Shown piece after piece: positions 32,463 through 40,563 of a stretch of 64,000 nt of DNA. The stretch is from DASUSH01 sp963785155 (GTDB taxonomy: Bacteria; Actinomycetota; Thermoleophilia; Solirubrobacterales; 70-9). Every line of letters starts with the position of its first letter. Positions within the stretch are counted from its first letter, which is position 1. A program made the position numbers and the translations under genes. The stretch covers positions 1 to 64,000 of the forward strand of contig CAWAUB010000006.1 in assembly GCA_963785155.1 (NCBI GenBank), in the 5' to 3' direction. Below the pieces are notes generated by a model. That model worked only from the letters and a program-made list of their open reading frames with translations. It ran no database searches and was not told where the DNA came from.

Positions 32463-34277
32463 CTAGTCCGCGTAGAGCTCCTCGATCTCGGACTCGTACT
32501 TCTCGCCGATCGGCTTGCGCTTGAGCTTCATCGTCGGCGTCAGCTCGTCGCCGCCGGGCTCCCAGTCGGTCGGCAGGATCTTGAACTTCTTGATCTGCTC
32601 GACACGGGCCATGCGGTCGTTGGCCTCGTCGATGCCCTTCTGGACGGCGGCGATCACCTTCTCGTCCTCGGCCAGGGCCTCGAACGAGGCGTCGCCGATC
32701 CCCTGTTTCTCCGCCCAGCCGGGCGCGACGTCGGGGTCGAGGGTGACGAGCGCGACGTTGTACTTGCGCGCGTCGCCGATCGCGACCGCCTGCCCGATCA
32801 GCGGGCTCGCCGTCTTGACCTTCGCCTCGATCTCGGCGGGCGACATGTTCTTGCCGGCGGCGTTGATGATCAGTTCCTTCTTGCGGTCGACGATCTTCAG
32901 ATAGCCGTCCTCGTCGAGCACGCCGATGTCACCGGTCGCGAGCCAGCCTTCGTCGTCGATCGTCTCGGCTGTCTTCTCCGGCATGTTGCGGTAGCCGACC
33001 ATGTTCGCGTCACTTTTGACGAAAACCTCTCCGTCCTCGGCGAGCTTGATCTCGAAACCTGGAAGCGGCGGTCCGACCGTCCCGATCTTGACCTTCTCCG
33101 GCGGATTCGTGGTCGCGGCTCCGCAGGTCTCCGACATGCCCCAGAGCTCGCCGATCTTGATCCCGATCGCGTGGAAGTACTCGAGCACCTCCACGGGCGT
33201 CGGCGCGGCGCCGACGTTCACCGCCACGGCCTCGTCGAGCCCGAGCTGGTGACGGAGCTTCGAGAACATCTGCTCGTCCGCCTGGGCGACGGCGGCTGCG
33301 AGCTCCTCCGGCACCTCCTCGCCTGCCTGCTCGAGGCGGACCTTCTGGACGGCCGCGGCGATCGCCTTCTCCGCCGGCTCGCGCTGCTCGTCGGGGAGCT
33401 TGGCGGTCATCGCCTCCATGCCGGCCTTCAGCTTCTCCCAGATCCGCGGCACCGCGAAGAACCACGTCGGGCGGACCTGCGGGAGAAACTCGATGACCTT
33501 GCGCGGGTCGGCGCAGATCGTGATCGAGAGGCCGTATGAGACCGGCAGGTAGTAGTTGGCGCCACGCTCGGCGATATGGGCGGCCGGTAGCCACGAGATC
33601 ACCTTGCCGCCGCGCTCGGGCAGTTCGATCAGGTCCTCGACGCCGGTGACGAGACCCATCAGGTTGCGATGGGAGAGCTGCACGCCCTTCGGCGGCCCGG
33701 TCGTCCCGGAGGTGTAGATGAGGGTGAGCAGGTCGTCGGGGCCAACGTTGTTGGCCTCCTCCCAGGGGTCGATGTCGTCGCCCTTGGCCTCGAACTCCTC
33801 GAAGGTCATCGTCCCGCCCTCACCGTCGACGACGATCACTGTCTCGAGGTCCGGCAGGTCCTTGCGCGCTTCCTCGAACAATTCCAGGAAGGTCGCCTCG
33901 ACGACGGCGATCTTGGTACCCGCATCGCTGCAGACGTAGGCGATCTGCTCGGGAGAAGAGGTCTGGTAGATCGAGAACGGAACACCGCCGAGCGAGACGA
34001 TCGCCATGTCGGTCGGGATGAACTCCCAGCGGTTGTTCAGCATCAAAGCGACGGTGTCGCCCTTCTCGACGCCCAGCTCCTTGAAGCTGCCGGCAAGCGT
34101 GGCGATGCGGTCCGCAAGCTCGGACCAGGTCATCTCGACGTCGCGGGTGGGGTCCTTCAGCGCAGGGTCGTCGGGAATTCGATCGACCGTCGCCTTGAAC
34201 GCCAGCGCAAGGTTCTGCGCGAGCAGCTCCTTGCCGGGTCCACCGCTCGCGTACCGCTCCGCCGTACCAGCTTCCAC
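32463..34277 (-). CDS. Long-chain acyl-CoA synthetase (AMP-forming)
   Basis: 604 residues from GTG 34277. It is an ANL-superfamily enzyme activating fatty acids to acyl-CoA through an acyl-adenylate. The P-loop LIYTSGTTGPPKGVQLSHRN is near residue 200, WGMSETCGAATTN near 385, YLKIVDRKKELIINAAGKN (hinge and A8 region) near 480, and the catalytic C-terminal lysine region LTPTMKLKRK near 588. The large size and sequence resemble FadD15/ACSL-type enzymes of actinobacteria. The leftward neighbour SMP-30-like gene begins at its very end. It lies upstream of rseP in the reverse sense and is not part of the rpsB-rseP block. Confidence 0.9.
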   Translation of the reverse strand: MEAGTAERYASGGPGKELLAQNLALAFKATVDRIPDDPALKDPTRDVEMTWSELADRIATLAGSFKELGVEKGDTVALMLNNRWEFIPTDMAIVSLGGVPFSIYQTSSPEQIAYVCSDAGTKIAVVEATFLELFEEARKDLPDLETVIVVDGEGGTMTFEEFEAKGDDIDPWEEANNVGPDDLLTLIYTSGTTGPPKGVQLSHRNLMGLVTGVEDLIELPERGGKVISWLPAAHIAERGANYYLPVSYGLSITICADPRKVIEFLPQVRPTWFFAVPRIWEKLKAGMEAMTAKLPDEQREPAEKAIAAAVQKVRLEQAGEEVPEELAAAVAQADEQMFSKLRHQLGLDEAVAVNVGAAPTPVEVLEYFHAIGIKIGELWGMSETCGAATTNPPEKVKIGTVGPPLPGFEIKLAEDGEVFVKSDANMVGYRNMPEKTAETIDDEGWLATGDIGVLDEDGYLKIVDRKKELIINAAGKNMSPAEIEAKVKTASPLIGQAVAIGDARKYNVALVTLDPDVAPGWAEKQGIGDASFEALAEDEKVIAAVQKGIDEANDRMARVEQIKKFKILPTDWEPGGDELTPTMKLKRKPIGEKYESEIEELYAD

Positions 34278-34349
34278 AGACTCTCCTCCTCAAAGAAAGT
34301 GCGCTTGTTGCGCCAGTTGCAGGTTGAACCTATCGCAACAGGGGCAAGC

Positions 34350-35444
34350 TCAGGGCGAGCCGAAGGTGCCGTTCGAGAAGCGCTCGATGTCGTTCGAGAG
34401 GCCGATGAAGAAGATGAAGAGGACGAGCAGGAAGCCGACGACGCTCGCCTGCTCCATCAGCTTGAACGGGACGCGCTTCCCACGCACCTTCTCGACGAGG
34501 CTCCAGAAGATGTGGCCACCGTCCAACGGCAGGAACGGGAAGAGGTTGATCAGGCCAAGCGAGAGGCTGATCACGGCGATCAGCTGGAGCGCCTGTGTCG
34601 CGGAGAACTCGAAGGCGTCGGAGGTCGCCTTCGCCGCCCCGGCGATCGAGCCGAGCTTCTCGCGCTCCTCGGACTTGAAGATCTGGGCGAACGTGGAGAC
34701 GGTCTCCGAGGTCACGAGCCACATGAAGTCGGCCGAGTCGTAGGCGGCCTCGCCGATCGAGCGCGACTGGAAGTTCCCGGGCTCGAACTCGTAGCCGAGG
34801 CGGTAGCGGTCGAACTCGCCGTCGTAGTACGGGGTGATCTGGAGCGTCTCGGGCTCGCCGTCGCGAACAATGACCACGGCCGCCGGCGTCGAGGCCTTGC
34901 AGCCATCCTCATCGCCGCCGGCGCAGGTATGGGTCCCGACCTGCCCGGAGAGCTCCGCCGCGCGCTCGTTGAACGTGAGGTCGTTGCCCGTGACCCCGTC
35001 CACCGAGACCACCTCGTCGCCCGGCTCGAGGCTCTTCGCCGCCGGAGTGTCCTTCGTGATGTTGCCGACGAGGAGCGACTTCGGCTCCTCGTTGGCGACC
35101 GCGAGGCCGAAGAGGATCAGGAAGGCGATCAGGATGTTGACCGCGGGGCCGGCGCCGATCACGAAGATCCGCTTCCAGACGGGCATGTTGTAGTAGCCCC
35201 GCTTGGCCACCTCGGGAGGCAGCTCCTCGTCGGGGTTCATCCCGGTGATCTTCACGAAGCCACCCGCGGGGATCGCGCCGATGCCGTACTCGGTCTCGCC
35301 CCACTTTCGGCTGACGAGCTTCGGCGGGAAGAAGAGGAAGAAGCGCTCGACCCGCATCCCGACCGCCTTCGCGGCCAGGAAGTGGCCCAGCTCGTGGAGG
35401 ACGACGAGCATGATGATGCCGCCGATCGCGAGGACCCAGGTCAT
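34350..35444 (-). CDS. rseP: Site-2 intramembrane zinc protease, RseP/Rip1-like
   Basis: 364-residue membrane M50 peptidase. The zinc site HELGH is at residues 17-21 in the first helix and the third ligand lies in LFPFLPLDGGHIFW (LDG motif) near the C-terminus. Two central helices flank a PDZ-like periplasmic region (KSLEPGDEVVSVDGVTG). Such proteases cut membrane-anchored anti-sigma factors after a first cleavage outside; the RskA-like protein at 9516 is a conceivable client. Four-base overlap with dxr gives the common dxr-rseP arrangement. Confidence 0.92.
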   Translation of the reverse strand: MTWVLAIGGIIMLVVLHELGHFLAAKAVGMRVERFFLFFPPKLVSRKWGETEYGIGAIPAGGFVKITGMNPDEELPPEVAKRGYYNMPVWKRIFVIGAGPAVNILIAFLILFGLAVANEEPKSLLVGNITKDTPAAKSLEPGDEVVSVDGVTGNDLTFNERAAELSGQVGTHTCAGGDEDGCKASTPAAVVIVRDGEPETLQITPYYDGEFDRYRLGYEFEPGNFQSRSIGEAAYDSADFMWLVTSETVSTFAQIFKSEEREKLGSIAGAAKATSDAFEFSATQALQLIAVISLSLGLINLFPFLPLDGGHIFWSLVEKVRGKRVPFKLMEQASVVGFLLVLFIFFIGLSNDIERFSNGTFGSP

Positions 35445-36595
35445 GTCCGCACGGCCCCGTTGGCGCGCTCGACGAGGCGGCCCGCGCGCTCCCGTGCCTC
35501 GGTGTCCGCCGCGTAGAGGTCGTCGAAATGGCCCGGCTCGACGAGCGCCATCGAGTCGAGGGTCGCCTCGACGACGGTCGCGATGCCGGTGAAGGGGATG
35601 CGGCCGGCGAGGAACGCCTCGACCGCGACCTCATCGGCGGCATTCAGCACGCAGGGCGCCGTGCCGCCGGCCTCACCTGCCTCTCGGGCCAGGCGCAGGC
35701 AGGGGAATGCGTCGACGTCGGGGTTCTCGAAGGTGAGCTCGCCGACCTCCGCGAGGTCGAGCTGCTTCATCGGCACATCGGCGCGCTCGGGGTGATGGAG
35801 CGCGTAGGAGATCGGGACCCGCATGTCCGGATAGCCGAGATGGGCGAGCGAGGCGCCGTCGTTCAGGTGAACCAGAGAATGGACGATCGACTGGGGATGG
35901 ACGAGGACGTCGATCCGGTCATAGGGCACTGCGAAGAGGAGGTGCGCCTCGATCATCTCGAAGCCCTTGTTGGCCAGCGTGGCCGAGTCGATCGTGATCC
36001 GCCCGCCCATATCCCAGGTCGGGTGTGCGAGCGCTTCGTCCCGCGTGACGCCGGAGAGGTCAGCGCGGCCGCGGAACGGCCCGCCCGAGGCGGTCAGCAC
36101 GAGCCGCTCGACCGTGCCCGGCGGCTCGGCGCGGATCAGCTGGAAGAGCGCCGAGTGCTCGGAGTCGACCGGCAGGATCTGCGCGCCGGTCGCCTCGGCG
36201 AGCGCGGTGACCAGATCGCCGCCCGCGACGAGCGACTCCTTGTTGGCGAGCGCGACGTCGATCCCCTCGGTCAGCGCGACGATCGTCGGGCCCAGGCCGG
36301 CGAAACCCACGATGCCGTTCAGGACGAGGTCGGCCTCCGAGGTTCCGACGAGCTCGAGGATCCCCTCCTCACCGTCGAGGACCTGGCCTTTCCAGGCCGC
36401 GCGAGCGGCCTCAGCCGCCTCGGGGTCGGCGAGCGCGATCCGCGGCACGCCGTGGCGGCCCGCGGCCTCCACGAGCGGCTCCCAGCCGGAATCGGCGGAG
36501 AGGCCCACGACGGCGAGCTCATCCGACCGCTCGATCACCTCCAGCGCCTGGACGCCGATCGAGCCGGTCGCGCCTAGGACGACGACCTTCTTCAT
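35441..36595 (-). CDS. dxr: 1-deoxy-D-xylulose 5-phosphate reductoisomerase
   Basis: 384 residues. It turns DXP into MEP with NADPH, the first committed step of the non-mevalonate pathway in the cytoplasm. The nucleotide-binding loop GATGSIG is at residues 8-14. Metal and substrate sites are in VDSEHSALFQL and LTASGGPFRG, with MGGRITIDSATLANKGFEMIEAH, and the C-terminal CVLNAADEVAVEAFL. It is the target of fosmidomycin in other bacteria. Coupled to rseP by overlap; cdsA ends 91 bases upstream. IspG at 27616 acts later in the same pathway. Confidence 0.96.
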   Translation of the reverse strand: MKKVVVLGATGSIGVQALEVIERSDELAVVGLSADSGWEPLVEAAGRHGVPRIALADPEAAEAARAAWKGQVLDGEEGILELVGTSEADLVLNGIVGFAGLGPTIVALTEGIDVALANKESLVAGGDLVTALAEATGAQILPVDSEHSALFQLIRAEPPGTVERLVLTASGGPFRGRADLSGVTRDEALAHPTWDMGGRITIDSATLANKGFEMIEAHLLFAVPYDRIDVLVHPQSIVHSLVHLNDGASLAHLGYPDMRVPISYALHHPERADVPMKQLDLAEVGELTFENPDVDAFPCLRLAREAGEAGGTAPCVLNAADEVAVEAFLAGRIPFTGIATVVEATLDSMALVEPGHFDDLYAADTEARERAGRLVERANGAVRT

Positions 36596-36686
36596 GCCCG
36601 AATGCAGATGAGGCGAAGTCGAACCGGACGCGAAGCGGAGGATTCGACGTTTTCCATTGTTTAAGGGTAGGGACGGGGCTTTGCGC

Positions 36687-37562
36687 CTAGTAAACGAACG
36701 CCACGCTCAGGTAGTAGCCCGCCACGACCGTGAACAGGACGCCGTCTAAGCGGTCGAGGACGCCGCCGTGAGGGCCGAAGAGGTTGCCCGAGTCCTTGAC
36801 GTCGAGGTCGCGCTTGAGCAGCGACTCGAAGAGGTCGCCCATCGGGGCAAGGGCGGCGATCACGGCGCCCATCGCGAGGGCGTCGAGGCCCGGCAGCCAG
36901 TCCTGGTAGAGGCCGGCGAACCAGAAGGCGAGCATGCCGCCGACGAATCCGAAGGCGAGCCCCTCGATCGTCTTGTTCGGCGAGATCGCCGGCGCCAGAG
37001 GATGGCGGCCGAACAGGCGCCCACCCGCGTAGGCGGCGGTGTCGGCGATGAAGGTCGCGACCAGGACGTCGATCAGGAGCGCGCCGCCGTGTAGCGGCAG
37101 GTCCCGAAGCAGGACGGCGTAGCTGAACGGCAGGGCGATCCAGACGAGGCCGAACATCGTGACGGCGATCGAGTAGGCGATGTTCCGGCGGTTCTCCCGA
37201 AAGAGCGCGGCGACGAAGAACGCGGGCAGGGCGGCGAGGAGCAGCATCAGCATCTCGTACTGGTCCTCGAAGTGGGCGACGATGATGATCGCCGCAGCAA
37301 CCACATAGGCGACCGGGGCGAGCGGGCGCGCCCGCTTGGTCATCAGGAAGTACTCGTTGAGCGCGGCGCCGGCGAAGAGGACCATCGCCGCGGCGAAGAG
37401 CAGGCCGCCGACCGCGACGATCGTGATCGCGAAGACGATCCACGGCAGCGCCCAGAGGACCCGGGCGAGCACGTCCGAGCGCCGGCGCGGCGGCGGCTCG
37501 TCCGGTTCAGGCTCGCTCAGCCAGTCCGCCTCCGGCGGTTCGCCTCCGCTCTCCGAAGCCAT
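36687..37562 (-). CDS. cdsA: Phosphatidate cytidylyltransferase
   Basis: 291-residue membrane enzyme making CDP-diacylglycerol from phosphatidate and CTP. The N-terminal 35 residues are acidic/proline-rich and cytoplasmic (PPEADWLSEPEPDEPPPRR). About eight helices follow. The CdsA signature occupies the end: SLLKRDLDVKDSGNLFGPHG followed by LDRLDG. Other marks are DTAAYAGGRLFGRHPL and SPNKTIEG. It lies between uppS (10 bases upstream) and dxr, as in many bacteria. Its product feeds the PgsA-like enzyme at 15768. Confidence 0.94.
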   Translation of the reverse strand: MASESGGEPPEADWLSEPEPDEPPPRRRSDVLARVLWALPWIVFAITIVAVGGLLFAAAMVLFAGAALNEYFLMTKRARPLAPVAYVVAAAIIIVAHFEDQYEMLMLLLAALPAFFVAALFRENRRNIAYSIAVTMFGLVWIALPFSYAVLLRDLPLHGGALLIDVLVATFIADTAAYAGGRLFGRHPLAPAISPNKTIEGLAFGFVGGMLAFWFAGLYQDWLPGLDALAMGAVIAALAPMGDLFESLLKRDLDVKDSGNLFGPHGGVLDRLDGVLFTVVAGYYLSVAFVY

Positions 37563-37572
37563 CGGCGCGAGG

Positions 37573-38238
37573 CTATCGCCCGCCGTAGCGGCGCTGCCGA
37601 TCCTCGAACTCGTCGAGGGAGGCGCGGAACGCCTCGCGGGTGAAGTCGGGCCAGAGCTCGTCGCGGAAGACGAACTCCGAATAGGCGCACTGCCAGAGCA
37701 GGTAATTCGAGATCCGCTGCTCCCCTGAGGTCCGGATCAGGAGGTCCGGGTCGTGCATCTCGGGCGCGTAGAGGAGCTGTGCGAACTCCTCCTCGGTCCC
37801 GCCATCGAAGCGCTCGGCGGCGTCCATGATCTCCTGGCGCCCGCCGTAGTCGAAGCAGACAAAGAGCTTGATTCTGTCGTTATCGGCGGTCTTCTCCTCG
37901 GCCCAGTCGATCCGCCCGATGAGCTCGTCGGAGATGCGGTCGCGGCGGCCGATGAACCGCATCCTCACTCCCTCCTCGTCGAGTTCCGGGGTCTCCCTGT
38001 CGATCCGCTCGCCGAACATCCGCATCAGCCCGGCGACCTCCTCCGGCGAGCGCGACCAGTTCTCGGTCGAAAACGAGTAGACGGTGAGCTCTTCGACGCC
38101 GAACTCCACAGCGTCGCGCAGCCGCGCCTTGACGACGTCGGCGCCGGCCTCGTGACCGGCCAGCGTCGGCAGGCCCTCCCGCTCCGCCCAGCGTCCGTTG
38201 CCGTCGGTGATGATCGCGACGTAGCGAGCGCCGCTCAA
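37573..38238 (-). CDS. uppS: Isoprenyl (undecaprenyl) diphosphate synthase
   Basis: 221-residue cis-prenyltransferase that makes the C50-C55 lipid carrier for wall synthesis. The catalytic aspartate is Asp12 in ITDGNGRWA (residues 10-18). Other conserved parts are GHEAGADVV, LTVYSFSTENWSRS and, near the end, PDLLIRTSGEQRISNYLLWQ with SEFVFRDELWPDF. The size is slightly short, with a trimmed N-terminus. The start overlaps the frr stop by four bases. Exact chain length cannot be read from sequence. Confidence 0.93.
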   Translation of the reverse strand: MSGARYVAIITDGNGRWAEREGLPTLAGHEAGADVVKARLRDAVEFGVEELTVYSFSTENWSRSPEEVAGLMRMFGERIDRETPELDEEGVRMRFIGRRDRISDELIGRIDWAEEKTADNDRIKLFVCFDYGGRQEIMDAAERFDGGTEEEFAQLLYAPEMHDPDLLIRTSGEQRISNYLLWQCAYSEFVFRDELWPDFTREAFRASLDEFEDRQRRYGGR

Positions 38239-38810
38239 ACTTCGAGAATCTCTTCTTCTTTGCCCTTGAGGGCAGTGTCGATCTGGGCCGTCGACTCGTC
38301 GGTGAAGCGCTGGAGCTCGGATTCGGCGCGACGCTCGTCATCCTCGCCGGCCTCGCCCGACTTCTTCAGTTCGCGCAGCTCGTGCATGACGTCGCGGCGG
38401 ATGTTCCGGATTGCGATCTTGCCCTCTTCCCCGACGCCGTGGACCACCTTGACCATGTCGCGGCGGCGCTCCTCGTTCAGCTCCGGGATCGACAGCCGGA
38501 TCACGTTGCCGTCGTTCGACGGCGTGAGGCCGAGGTCGGACTCGAGGATGGCCTTCTCGATCGCCGAGATCGAGCCCTTGTCGTACGGGGTAAGCGTCAG
38601 CAGGCGGGCGTCGGTCGCGGCGACCTGCGAAAGCTGCTTGAGCGGCGTCTCGACGCCGTAGTAGTCGACGATGACGCGGTCGAGCAGGTGCGGGGAGGCG
38701 CGCCCCGTCCGCACGGTCGCGAGCTCGCTCCGGCACGACTCCACGGACTTGGCCATCCGCTCCTCGGCGTCGTCGAGCAGGACATCGATCAGTTCGTCGT
38801 CGTCGGCCAT
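38235..38810 (-). CDS. frr: Ribosome recycling factor
   Basis: 191 residues, the typical RRF length. With EF-G it splits post-termination ribosomes. Conserved blocks are ESCRSELATVRTGRASPHLLD, VDYYGVETPLKQLSQV, LTPYDKGSISAIEKAI and DLGLTPSNDGNVIRLSIPEL, followed by the long three-helix bundle EERRRDMVKVV and RREVMHEL-like segments. Start ATG 38810. It is followed by uppS with overlap. In most bacteria pyrH is directly upstream; here about 340 bases holding an orphan domain fragment intervene. Confidence 0.95.
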   Translation of the reverse strand: MADDDELIDVLLDDAEERMAKSVESCRSELATVRTGRASPHLLDRVIVDYYGVETPLKQLSQVAATDARLLTLTPYDKGSISAIEKAILESDLGLTPSNDGNVIRLSIPELNEERRRDMVKVVHGVGEEGKIAIRNIRRDVMHELRELKKSGEAGEDDERRAESELQRFTDESTAQIDTALKGKEEEILEV

Positions 38811-38835
38811 CGCTCGCGATCCTAACGAGAGATGG

Positions 38836-39078
38836 TCAGCCCTTGCGCTTGAGGGCGAGCGTCGCGGAGTCGCTCGCGTCCTCGGCGCCGAGCTCGGTGG
38901 TGGCGCTGAGCTCCAAAGTTCGCTTTGCGAGCTTGCCGTCGGAGAGCTTGGCCAGCTTCCTCGAGCCCGAGCGAGTCAGATCGAGCTTGGCCTTCGTCGT
39001 CCCGAGCGAAGCGACCGAGAAGGTCCCGATCGCGACCGGCTTCGCATTGCCGGGCGCTCCCTGACCCGGCTTCGCCAA
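38836..39078 (-). pseudogene. Orphan Ig-like domain fragment between pyrH and frr
   Basis: An 80-codon frame from TTG 39078 reads AKPGQGAPGNAKPVAIGTF, SLGTTKAKLDLTRSGSRKL and DASDSATLALKRKG, the pattern of an all-beta repeat common at the ends of secreted Thermoleophilia proteins. The frame stays open upstream with sensible residues (LTCNTDRVERCEGTLSAV, with the paired cysteines of such domains) to the pyrH stop, but offers no start codon or signal peptide. It is therefore probably the remaining end of a larger secreted-protein gene, or a gene whose start was lost to an indel. It fills most of 38811-39176, where nothing else is seen. Confidence 0.4.
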
Positions 39079-39176
39079 GACGGCGGACAGCGTGCCCTCG
39101 CAGCGCTCGACCCGGTCGGTGTTGCATGTCAGCTTCGTCCGCAGACGCTCTCTCGCAGCAAGCGCTTCGAGTGGGT

Positions 39177-39917
39177 CTAGCGCGCCGGGACCGGCTCGCC
39201 GTTGTTGACGATCGTGCCGATTCGCTCGCCGTCGAGGATGCGGTCGATGTTCGACTCGTCGGCCATGTTGAAGACCTGGATCGGCAGCTTGTTGTCCATG
39301 CAGAGGGAGAGCGCGGTGGAATCCATCACCTTGAGGCTCCGCTCGATCGCCTCGCGGTGGGAGATCTCGGGCAGGAACTTCGCGTCGGGGACCTCGGCCG
39401 GGTCCGCGTCGTAGACGCCCTCCACGCCGTGCTTGGCCATCAGGATGATCTCCGCGTGGATCTCGAGCGCGCGCAGGGCCGCGGCGGTATCGGTAGTGAA
39501 GAACGGGTTGCCGGTTCCCGCGGCGAAGATGATCGTCCGCCCCTTCTCGAGGTGGCGGATCGCGCGGCGGCGGATGTATGGCTCTGCGACCTCCGTGACC
39601 TCGATCGCCGATAGCACGCGGGTGTGCTCGCCACGCTTCTCGAGGGCGTCCTGGAGCGTCAGCGCGTTCAGCACGGTCGCGAGCATCCCCATGTAGTCGG
39701 CCGTCGCGCGGTCCATGCCGGCGGCGGCGCCCTGGAGGCCGCGGTAGATGTTCCCTGCGCCGACGACGACCGCGACCTCCACCCCGCGCTCGGAGGCGGA
39801 GTGGATCTGGCGGCTGATGCGCTCGATGCGCTCAGGATCGGTGCCGTACTCCAGCGAGCCCATCAGGGCCTCGCCGGAGAGCTTGAGCAGGATTCGGCTG
39901 AAGGCGGCGTCGGCCAT
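39177..39917 (-). CDS. pyrH: UMP kinase
   Basis: 246-residue hexameric kinase converting UMP to UDP with ATP, feeding RNA, DNA and UDP-sugar synthesis. Family marks are RILLKLSGEALMG at the start, VAVVVGAGNIYRG, RATADYMGMLATVLNALTLQ, GRTIIFAAGTGNPFFTTDTA and KHGVEGVYDADP. Regulated by GTP and UTP in other bacteria. It sits 34 bases after tsf in the rpsB-tsf-pyrH-frr order. Start ATG 39917. Confidence 0.96.
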   Translation of the reverse strand: MADAAFSRILLKLSGEALMGSLEYGTDPERIERISRQIHSASERGVEVAVVVGAGNIYRGLQGAAAGMDRATADYMGMLATVLNALTLQDALEKRGEHTRVLSAIEVTEVAEPYIRRRAIRHLEKGRTIIFAAGTGNPFFTTDTAAALRALEIHAEIILMAKHGVEGVYDADPAEVPDAKFLPEISHREAIERSLKVMDSTALSLCMDNKLPIQVFNMADESNIDRILDGERIGTIVNNGEPVPAR

Positions 39918-39951
39918 CGCCGGACCCTAAAGGGGTCAGACCTCTTTAGGT

Positions 39952-40563
39952 CTATTCCGCGCCTACGAGGAAGCGGGAGAAGCGGGCGATCTTGACGTTC
40001 TCGCCGGTCTTCGCGGCCAGGTCGGAACGCAGCTCCTCGATCGTCTTGCCGTCGTGCTTGTCGGAGTTGACGTGCTCCTGCTGGAGCAGGGCGATGTCCT
40101 TGGCCCACTTCGCCAGCTGACCTTCGACGATCTTCTCGACGACGTTGTCGGGCTTGCCGTCCTCGCGGGCTTTCGCCGCATGGACCTGGCGCTCGGCCTC
40201 GCGCTCCTCCTCGGAGATCTCATCGGCGGAAACGACGCTCGGGTCGGCGGCCGCGACGTGCAGGGCGACCTCGTAGGCGAACGCCTGGAAGTCCTCGTTG
40301 CGGGCGACGAAGTCGGTCTCACACTGGACCTCGACCATCGCGCCGATCTTCTTGTTGGCGTGGATGTAGGAGGCGACGACGCCCTCCGCCGTGCCGCGGT
40401 CGGCGCGCTTTGCCGCCGAGGCCTGGCCCTTGACGCGGAGGATCTCCACCGCCTTGTCCATGTCGCCATCGGCCTCGGCGAGCGCCGACTTCGCGTCCAT
40501 GACGCCCGCCTGGGTGCGGTCGCGGAGCTCCTTGACCTGCGCTGCGGATACCTGCGTGCTCAC
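39952..40563 (-). CDS. tsf: Elongation factor Ts
   Basis: 203 residues, the short actinobacterial/thermophile form with one core subdomain. It exchanges GDP for GTP on EF-Tu. The N-terminal UBA-like domain has VKELRDRTQAGVMDAKSAL and GDMDKAVEILRVKG; the core has SYIHANKKIGAMVEVQCETDFVARNE (given here in part: CETDFVARNEDF) and HVAAADPSVV. The C-terminus ends KTGENVKIARFSRFLVG. The ATG overlaps the rpsB stop by four bases. Confidence 0.95.
   Translation of the reverse strand: MSTQVSAAQVKELRDRTQAGVMDAKSALAEADGDMDKAVEILRVKGQASAAKRADRGTAEGVVASYIHANKKIGAMVEVQCETDFVARNEDFQAFAYEVALHVAAADPSVVSADEISEEEREAERQVHAAKAREDGKPDNVVEKIVEGQLAKWAKDIALLQQEHVNSDKHDGKTIEELRSDLAAKTGENVKIARFSRFLVGAE

Noticed and set aside
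38822..39127. Minus-strand 101-codon frame between pyrH and frr
   Set aside because: It is an Arg-rich shadow; the neighbouring frame carries the recognisable beta-repeat sequence.
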